Shown in pieces: positions 6,190-10,732 of a stretch of 10,732 nt of DNA (the stretch's first letter is position 1; each line of letters begins with the position of its first letter). Origin of the DNA: an uncultured Actinomycetes bacterium (GTDB lineage: Bacteria; Actinomycetota; Thermoleophilia; Gaiellales; F1-60-MAGs149); contig CAIQOY010000223.1 in the NCBI GenBank assembly GCA_903873565.1, positions 1-10,732 on the forward strand, written 5' to 3'. Under the pieces are notes generated by a model that was not told the origin of the DNA, did not search any database, and was given only the letters and a program-made list of their open reading frames with translations. The position numbers and the translations under genes were made by a program.

Positions 6190-7277
6190 CCGGCGACGGC
6201 GGCGCGGCGGTTCTGGATCGCCTCGAGCATGCCGGCGTAGGCGTCCGCGAACTGCTTCACGCCCTCGTCCTCGAGCTGGCGGGTGACGGCGTCGAAGTCG
6301 ATGCCCGCGTCGGCGACGCCCGCCATCACGGCGCGCGCCTCGTCGAGGTCGCGTCCGATGTTGTCGCCCGGGCTGCCCTCGGTCCGGAAGGCCTCGAGCG
6401 TGGCGTCGGGCACCGTGTTGACGGTGTCGGGCCCGATCAGGTCGTCGACGTAGATCGTGGCCGGGTAGGCGGGGTTCTTCGTGCTGGTGGAGGCCCACAG
6501 CGGTCGCTGGCGGTGCGCACCGGCGGCCGCGAGCGGTGCCCAGCGCTCGCCCTCGAAGACGCGCCGGTAGACGTCGGCGTAGGCGATCTTGGCGTTGGCC
6601 ACGGCCGCCTTGCCGCGCAGGGGCGAGTCCTCGGGCAGGAGCGCGTCGACCTTCGTGTCGATGCGCGAGACGAAGAAGCTGGCCACCGAGCGGATGCCGC
6701 TCAGGTCCTCGCCGGCCGCATGCCGCTCGGCGATGCCGTCGACGTAGGCCTCGGCGATCGCCAGGTAGCGCTCGACGGCGAAGAGCAGCGTCACGTTGAT
6801 GCTGAGGCCGTCGCGGGTCAGCTGCCGGAAGGAGTCGATCCCCTCGCGGGTGCCCGGCACCTTGATCATCACGTTGGGGCGGTCGACGGCGGCGTGCAGC
6901 TCGTGCGCGCGGCGCACGGTGTTCGGGGTGTCGAAGGCGAGGTCCGCCTCGACCTCGATCGAGACGTAGCCGTCGGCGCCGGCGGTGCGGTCGTAGACGC
7001 CGCGCAGGACGTCGCAGGCGGCCTGGATGTCCTCGATCCAGAGCGGCTGGAAGGCCTCGGCGGCGGTGGCGTCGGCCGGGACGGCGCGGATCGCGTCGTC
7101 GTAGAGCCCGGACTCCTCGACGTTCTTCGCGAAGATGGACGGGTTCGACGTCCCGCCGGTGACGCCGTCCTCCTCGATGATCCGGGCCAGAAGGCCCGTC
7201 TGCACCGCGGGGCGCGCGACGTTGTCGTACCAGACGCTCTGCCCGTACCTGCCGACCTCGAGCCACTTGCTCGCCAC
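6186..7277 (-). CDS. tal: Transaldolase
   Basis: Transaldolase of the non-oxidative pentose phosphate pathway; it moves a dihydroxyacetone unit between sedoheptulose 7-phosphate and glyceraldehyde 3-phosphate in the cytoplasm. The product is 363 aa, the usual length of actinobacterial Tal. The signature GVTGGTSNPSIFAK is at 38-51. The Schiff-base lysine is K139 in NVMIKVPGT. The C-terminal region (about 275-360, including STKNPAYP and DDLIGPDTVNTVP) matches the family. It starts at GTG 7277 with GGGAGG four bases upstream. Tal often sits with transketolase, glucose-6-phosphate dehydrogenase or isomerase genes; none is in this window. Its TAG stop overlaps the stop of the converging MMPL gene in a single CTAG, leaving no room for a terminator between them. 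The gene is intact. Confidence 0.95.
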   Translation of the reverse strand: MASKWLEVGRYGQSVWYDNVARPAVQTGLLARIIEEDGVTGGTSNPSIFAKNVEESGLYDDAIRAVPADATAAEAFQPLWIEDIQAACDVLRGVYDRTAGADGYVSIEVEADLAFDTPNTVRRAHELHAAVDRPNVMIKVPGTREGIDSFRQLTRDGLSINVTLLFAVERYLAIAEAYVDGIAERHAAGEDLSGIRSVASFFVSRIDTKVDALLPEDSPLRGKAAVANAKIAYADVYRRVFEGERWAPLAAAGAHRQRPLWASTSTKNPAYPATIYVDDLIGPDTVNTVPDATLEAFRTEGSPGDNIGRDLDEARAVMAGVADAGIDFDAVTRQLEDEGVKQFADAYAGMLEAIQNRRAAVAG

Positions 7278-7281
7278 TGAT

Positions 7282-7287
7282 CCTCCC
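7282..7287 (-). promoter_or_regulatory. Ribosome binding site of tal
   Basis: GGGAGG on the minus strand ends four bases before GTG 7277 and supports that start. Confidence 0.65.
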
Positions 7288-7306
7288 GGAGTCCGCGTGT
7301 GCGGCC

Positions 7307-7313
7307 TAGTCTA
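7307..7313. promoter_or_regulatory. Overlapping divergent -10-like elements of tal and the PCD operon
   Basis: The bases TAGTCTA contain TAGACT on the minus strand (7308-7313), 30 bases before the tal start, and TAGTCT on the plus strand (7307-7312), 50 bases before the ATG of the dehydratase gene. The minus-strand hexamer is identical to the two at 3994-3999 and 4029-4034. If both directions are used, the two -10 boxes share five bases and the two promoters must exclude each other. No good -35 is seen. Confidence 0.4.
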
Positions 7314-7362
7314 CGCGCACGGGGGCGCGTCCGGAGGGGCGCCCGCCGACCTCGCAGACCCG

Positions 7363-7665
7363 ATGGACCGCACGCCGCTGACCTACGACGCCGTCGCCCG
7401 CGCGCTGTGCGCGCGGCCGGGCTGGGCGCTGGTGGACGGCCGCCTCGTGCGCGAGCACGACTGCGGCTCCTGGGAGGCCGCCCGGTCCGCGCTCGACGGG
7501 ATCGCGGTCGCGGCGGCGGAGCTCGACCACCATCCCGACCTCGAGCAGCGCTTCGGCCGCGTCCGCGTCGCGGTGTCGACGCACCGCCCGCCGGGGATCT
7601 CCGCGCTCGACCTCGCGCTCGTCGACCGGGTGGACGCCGTCCTCGGCGCGGGGGAGGGCGCGTGA
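7363..7665 (+). CDS. phhB: Pterin-4a-carbinolamine dehydratase (4a-hydroxytetrahydrobiopterin dehydratase)
   Basis: Dehydrates 4a-hydroxytetrahydropterin made by aromatic amino-acid hydroxylases, so the pterin cofactor can be recycled. Some stand-alone bacterial members may serve other pterin or molybdopterin roles. The product is 100 aa, a typical length. The active-site motif is ELDHHPD (His56, His57, Asp59), with the third histidine in STHRPPG (His74). GW at 20-21 and the ending ISALDLALVDRVDAV also fit the family. ATG 7363 places the tryptophan at residue 21 as expected, but no Shine-Dalgarno lies at normal distance (GGAGGGG is about 24 bases away). An in-frame GTG at 7297 would add 22 residues without family support. 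Its stop overlaps the next gene as GTGA. No phenylalanine hydroxylase is in the window, so the partner enzyme is unknown. Confidence 0.85.
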   Translation: MDRTPLTYDAVARALCARPGWALVDGRLVREHDCGSWEAARSALDGIAVAAAELDHHPDLEQRFGRVRVAVSTHRPPGISALDLALVDRVDAVLGAGEGA

Positions 7666-8600
7666 GGCGCGTCGTCCTGCTCGACCCCCTGTGGCCGCTC
7701 GACGGCGTCGACGAGGCCCTCGCCGGGCTCGACGTCGTCGTCGAGAAGGCCGACGTCGCGGCCGGCGACGACGTGGTCGCCGTGCTCGCGGCGCCCGAGC
7801 AGGCGATCCGCGCCGACGTCCTCGGGCGCTGCCCCAACCTCGTCCTCGCGGGCACCTGCTCGACGGGCTACGACAACCTCGACGTCGACGCGCTGACGGA
7901 GGCCGGCGTCATGTGCCTGCACGTCTCCGGCTACTGCGACGAGGAGGTCGCCGAGCACGCGATCGCGCTGGCCACGGGCCTCCTGCGCGGCGTGCACCGG
8001 CTCGACCGCCACGTGCGCGACGGCGGCTGGTGGCCGTACCCGCTCGAGCCGCGCCGCGTCCGCGGCAGCGTGCTCGGCGTCGTCGGCCTCGGCCGCATCG
8101 GCCGCCTCGTCGCGGAGCTCGGGCGGGCCAACGGCATGGACGTCCTCGGCTTCGACCCGGTCGTCGACCCCGCCGACGCGCGCGCCCTCGGCGTCGAGCC
8201 CGTCGACCTCGACGCCCTGCTCGCGGCGAGCGACGTCGTCACGCTGCACGCGCCCCTCGTGGACGCGACGCGCCACCTGATCGACGCGGACGCCCTGCGG
8301 CGCATGCGCCCGGACGCCTACCTCGTCAACTGCGCCCGGGCCGGCCTCGTCGACCACGCGGCGCTCGGCGCCGCGCTCGCGGCCGGCGATATCGCCGGCG
8401 CCGCCATCGACGTGCTGCCGACCGAGCCGCCGGGCCCCGACGAGCCCGCGCTCGGCTGGCCGAATCTGGTGCTGCAGCCGCACGCGGCGTGGTACTCGCG
8501 GGAGGCGAGCCTCGCGCCGTACCGGCGGCAGATCGACGACCTCGCGCGCGTCCTGCGCGGCGAGCGCCCCGCGGGGCTGATACGGGAGGTGGGGGCATGA
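7662..8600 (+). CDS. D-2-hydroxyacid dehydrogenase, CtBP-like subfamily (first paralog)
   Basis: NAD-dependent oxidoreductase that should interconvert a 2-oxoacid and its D-2-hydroxyacid. The product is 312 aa. The N- and C-terminal parts form the substrate domain and about 100-280 the NAD domain. GLGRIG (142-147) is the dinucleotide loop and Asp165 (LGFDP) the ribose-binding acid, favouring NAD. The catalytic triad is Arg226 (NCARAGLVD), Glu255 (LPTEPP) and His274. His274 lies in PHAAWYS, the signature of CtBP proteins, where the tryptophan three residues after the histidine (Trp277 here) contacts 4-methylthio-2-oxobutyrate in human CtBP. A distinctive GGWWPYP (121-127) precedes the NAD domain. 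GTG 7662 overlaps the dehydratase stop and has GGGAGGG just upstream. It is the first of two tandem copies. Subfamily is fairly sure; the substrate is not readable. Confidence 0.9.
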   Translation: MRRVVLLDPLWPLDGVDEALAGLDVVVEKADVAAGDDVVAVLAAPEQAIRADVLGRCPNLVLAGTCSTGYDNLDVDALTEAGVMCLHVSGYCDEEVAEHAIALATGLLRGVHRLDRHVRDGGWWPYPLEPRRVRGSVLGVVGLGRIGRLVAELGRANGMDVLGFDPVVDPADARALGVEPVDLDALLAASDVVTLHAPLVDATRHLIDADALRRMRPDAYLVNCARAGLVDHAALGAALAAGDIAGAAIDVLPTEPPGPDEPALGWPNLVLQPHAAWYSREASLAPYRRQIDDLARVLRGERPAGLIREVGA

Positions 8601-9529
8601 GGGTGGTCTGCATCGACGACACGTGGCCGCTCGACCGCGCGAACGCGATCATCGGGCCGTCCGGCGCCGAGGTCGTCTTCGACCGCGAGATCGCGGGCGA
8701 CGACGTGGTGGGGGTGCTCACGTACCCGGGCGGGCGCATCGACGCCTCCGTGCTGGAGCGCGCGCCCAACGTGCGCGTCGTCGCGACCTGCTCGACCGGC
8801 TACGACCACCTTGACGTCGACGGGCTCGCCGCGCGCGGCGTCTGGTGCTGCCGCGTGACGCACTTCTGCGACGACGAGGTCGCCGACCACACGATCGGCC
8901 TCGCGATCGCCTGCCTGCGCGGCATCGTGATGCTCGACGGGCTCGTCCGCGACGGCGTCTGGTGGCCGTACCCGCAGGCCCCGCGGCCCGTCAGGGGCTC
9001 GGTCCTGGGCGTGATCGGCTTCGGCACGATCGGCCGCGGCGTGATCGAGCGGGGCGCCGCCCTCGGCATGGACGTGCTGGTGGCCTCCGAGCACGCCGCG
9101 CCCGACGAGGTGGCGGCCGCGGGCGGGCGCCTCGTGCCGCTCGACGAGCTGCTCGGCGCGAGCGACGTCGTCTGCCTGATGACGTCGGTCACCGAGCGGA
9201 CGCGCGGGATGATCGACGCCGCCGCGCTGGAGCGGATGCGCCCCGACGCCTACCTGGTCAACACCGCGCGCGCCGCCCTCGTCGACCACGAGGCCCTCGG
9301 AGCGGCCCTCGTCGCGGGGCGCATCGCCGGTGCCGCCCTCGACGCCCTGCCCGTGGAGCCCGCGCCGCCCGACGCCCCCGAGCGGGCCTGGCCGCGCACG
9401 ATCCTGCAGCCGCACGCCGCCTGGTACTCGGCGGAGTCGGACCGGCGCTCGTTCGACGACGCCGCCGAGGACGTCGCCCGGGTGCTGATGGGCGAGCGCC
9501 CGGTCTCGTTCCTGCGCGAGCCGGACTGA
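8597..9529 (+). CDS. D-2-hydroxyacid dehydrogenase, CtBP-like subfamily (second paralog)
   Basis: Second member of the tandem pair: 310 aa, alignable with the first almost without gaps. Shared blocks include TWPLD (LWPLD in the first), CSTGYDHLDVD, WWPYP, RMRPDAYLVN and QPHAAWYS. The dinucleotide loop is GFGTIG (141-146); the triad is Arg225 (NTARAALVD), Glu254 (LPVEPAP) and His273, with Trp276 in the CtBP position. It differs at the NAD-ribose site: the first copy has FDP there (Asp165), while this copy reads VASEHAA, with Ser164 at the aligned position and Glu165 next to it. Cofactor binding or preference may therefore differ. ATG 8597 overlaps the preceding stop (ATGA), with GGGAGG seven bases upstream. 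It is the last gene of the operon and is followed by a strong hairpin. It probably arose by duplication, then diverged. Confidence 0.9.
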   Translation: MRVVCIDDTWPLDRANAIIGPSGAEVVFDREIAGDDVVGVLTYPGGRIDASVLERAPNVRVVATCSTGYDHLDVDGLAARGVWCCRVTHFCDDEVADHTIGLAIACLRGIVMLDGLVRDGVWWPYPQAPRPVRGSVLGVIGFGTIGRGVIERGAALGMDVLVASEHAAPDEVAAAGGRLVPLDELLGASDVVCLMTSVTERTRGMIDAAALERMRPDAYLVNTARAALVDHEALGAALVAGRIAGAALDALPVEPAPPDAPERAWPRTILQPHAAWYSAESDRRSFDDAAEDVARVLMGERPVSFLREPD

Positions 9530-9548
9530 GGCCGGCCCGAAACGCGAA

Positions 9549-9580
9549 GGGCCCCGCCCGCCGATCGGCGGACGGGGCCC
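9549..9580. terminator. Strong bidirectional hairpin between convergent operons
   Basis: A 32-base near-perfect inverted repeat: 16-base arms 9549-9564 and 9565-9580 match except for one pair (C9557 with A9572). As a hairpin it gives a 14-bp stem closed by a GATC loop. It begins 20 bases after the dehydrogenase stop and ends 14 bases before the stop of the opposite gene. The plus side has no T-run; the minus transcript continues TTCGCGTTTCGG, mildly T-rich. It fits a GC-rich terminator working both ways. Confidence 0.75.
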
Positions 9581-9593
9581 CGCGCGCGCCCGG

Positions 9594-10732
9594 CTAGGAG
9601 GCCTTGACCTCCTCGCCGGCCGCGATCACCTCGCGGTAGTTCTCGATCGGGTGCTCGAACCAGGTGTTCGGGGGCTCCCAGGCGGCCGGGTTGTCGATCT
9701 CGAAGGCCTTGATCAGGGCCTTGTCCTGGATCAGGTCGATGACGCCCTTCTTCTGCGCGCCGGCGTACTGGAAGACGTCGGTCAGCGAGGCGGCGGCCTG
9801 CGGCGTGTTCGCCGCCGCCATCGCCATGGTTGCGCGGCCCGGCTGCTTCGTGCTGGCGCCGAGCACCATCCCGCAGACCCAGGCGCCGCGGCCCTCCTTG
9901 GGCTGCATGTACTTGATGTTGCGCCCCTCCATCTTGGGGTGGTTCTTGATGCGCCAGTAGCCGTCGGGCCAGGTGTAGGTGACGAGCAGGTTGCCGTTGA
10001 CGAAGTCGTTGACCGCGTCGGTCTGCGACGTCCAGTAGTTGCGCATGTTCGGCTTCCACTTGAGCGCCGTCTCCTTGGCCGCCGCGATCTGCTCCGTGTT
10101 GAGCGTGCTCGGGTCGACGGCGCCCTCGTTCATCATGTGCGACATGCCGATGATCGACGTCGGGTCGGAGAAGAACGACATCTTGCCGGCGAAGCGCTGG
10201 TCGAGCAGGATCTGCCAGGTCTCCTCGCCGCCGACCTCGTCGAAGTCGATCGCGTCCGCGTCGTAGGTGAGCGACGAGAAGCCGACGTCGAAGGGCACGA
10301 ACCAGGACTGGCCGTCGATCTCGCCGCCGGCGCGGACCGCCTCGGGGATGCCCTCGTAGTCGGGCAGGAGCGACAGGTCGAGCGGCTGGATCAGCCCGCC
10401 GTCCTTCCACTGCGGCACCCACATCATGCAGGGGTGGGCGATGTCCGGGCTGTAGCCCGACGCCACCTTGGAGAGCGCCTGCGTGTCGTCCTCGAGGAAC
10501 GTCCAGGTCAGCGGCGACTCCTTGCCGTAGGGGCCCTCCTCGTACTGCTGCCACATCCACGGGGCGCCGGCCTCGGGGTCGTTGTCGTAGCCGGCCCAGG
10601 TGAAGATCTCGATCGGGCCGCCCGGCTCCGCGGCCGGGTCCAGGGCGGGCGCCGCGGCCGCGGTGCTGCCGGCGTCGGCCGCGCCGCCGCCGTCGGCCGC
10701 GCCGCTCGTGCCGCCGTCCGACGACGAGCCGC
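9594..10732 (-). CDS. PotD-like ABC transporter solute-binding lipoprotein (partial, 5' end outside window)
   Basis: Extracellular solute-binding protein of the polyamine (spermidine/putrescine, PotD/PotF) type, which captures substrate outside the membrane for an ABC importer. The last 378 residues are visible; the frame is open to the window edge. The fold begins PIEIFTWAGYDNDPEA, where visible residues Trp45 and Tyr48 match the aromatic pair of PotD's FNWTEY-type start. Later family-like parts are FVPFDVGFSSLTYDADAID, a segment around NDFVNGNLLVTYTW, and YMQPKEGRGAWVCGM. An ATG at 10556 is not the start, because the mature domain begins about 20 residues earlier. Before it lies a Gly/Ala/Ser/Asp-rich linker (GSSSDGGTSGAADGGG), and the cut codon at the edge ends in GC, consistent with Cys of a lipobox. 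Permease and ATPase genes presumably lie beyond the right edge. The substrate could be another small cation or amine. Confidence 0.88.
   Translation of the reverse strand, partial: GSSSDGGTSGAADGGGAADAGSTAAAAPALDPAAEPGGPIEIFTWAGYDNDPEAGAPWMWQQYEEGPYGKESPLTWTFLEDDTQALSKVASGYSPDIAHPCMMWVPQWKDGGLIQPLDLSLLPDYEGIPEAVRAGGEIDGQSWFVPFDVGFSSLTYDADAIDFDEVGGEETWQILLDQRFAGKMSFFSDPTSIIGMSHMMNEGAVDPSTLNTEQIAAAKETALKWKPNMRNYWTSQTDAVNDFVNGNLLVTYTWPDGYWRIKNHPKMEGRNIKYMQPKEGRGAWVCGMVLGASTKQPGRATMAMAAANTPQAAASLTDVFQYAGAQKKGVIDLIQDKALIKAFEIDNPAAWEPPNTWFEHPIENYREVIAAGEEVKAS

Noticed and set aside
4074..7280. A very long plus-strand open frame (over 1000 codons) across the transporter and antisense to transaldolase
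   Set aside because: It is rich in Arg, Pro, Ala, Gly and Asp without any domain, and both genes it overlaps carry intact family motifs. Long shadow frames are normal at this GC content.
7691..8596. Upstream in-frame extension of the second hydroxyacid dehydrogenase
   Set aside because: It is out of frame with the first paralog, which has all catalytic residues; homology and Shine-Dalgarno both point to ATG 8597.
7931..9415. Several long minus-strand open frames opposite the two dehydrogenases
   Set aside because: They are mirror frames of strongly codon-biased genes, with no recognisable motifs.
7662..9529. Single gene with an internal frameshift splitting one dehydrogenase
   Set aside because: Each copy has its own complete dinucleotide loop and Arg/Glu/His triad, so these are two full-length tandem paralogs.

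Overview
The window is a dense, very GC-rich stretch (by eye over 70% G+C, with strong G/C third-position bias, many GTG starts and 4-base stop/start overlaps). This points to a high-GC Actinomycetota chromosome. A Thermoleophilia/Solirubrobacterales-type soil lineage would fit, but that placement is inference. No rRNA, tRNA, CRISPR array, insertion sequence or phage gene was seen, and no stretch over 300 bases lacks a gene.

Layout. (1) 1-38: probable 3' tail of an upstream gene. (2) 83-780, plus strand: a VapB/VapC type II toxin-antitoxin pair with a compact promoter that may drive a leaderless message. (3) 808-3966, minus strand: a three-gene operon read from 3966 down, encoding a DUF1185/'amino acid synthesis' protein, a 3-hydroxyisobutyrate-dehydrogenase-family oxidoreductase and a CocE/NonD serine hydrolase. 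The first two overlap by 4 bases and the last two are 7 bases apart. (4) 3967-4053: a divergent control region with two mirror-image TAGACTGCC elements and an inner dyad. (5) 4054-6189, plus strand: an MMPL/RND-type membrane transporter. (6) 6186-7277, minus strand: transaldolase, whose stop codon shares a CTAG with the transporter's stop. (7) 7278-7362: a second divergent promoter region. (8) 7363-9529, plus strand: a tightly coupled operon of a pterin-4a-carbinolamine dehydratase and two tandem paralogous D-2-hydroxyacid dehydrogenases carrying the CtBP-type PHAAWYS signature. (9) 9549-9580: a strong hairpin, probably a terminator serving both converging units. (10) 9594 to the right edge, minus strand: a PotD-like solute-binding protein of an ABC transporter, truncated just where the lipobox cysteine is expected.

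How the genes may work together. The minus-strand operon looks catabolic or amino-acid related: an ester/amide-type hydrolase, a beta-hydroxyacid dehydrogenase and a DUF1185 enzyme of unknown reaction. The plus-strand operon joins pterin recycling to two 2-oxoacid/2-hydroxyacid reductases, which hints at aromatic or sulfur amino-acid 2-oxoacid chemistry; its substrate is unknown. Transaldolase and the MMPL transporter look like independent units. The points most worth following are the PCD plus twin CtBP-like dehydrogenase operon, the DUF1185-centred operon, and the symmetric promoter architecture at 3991-4037, whose TAGACT -10-like element recurs upstream of transaldolase.
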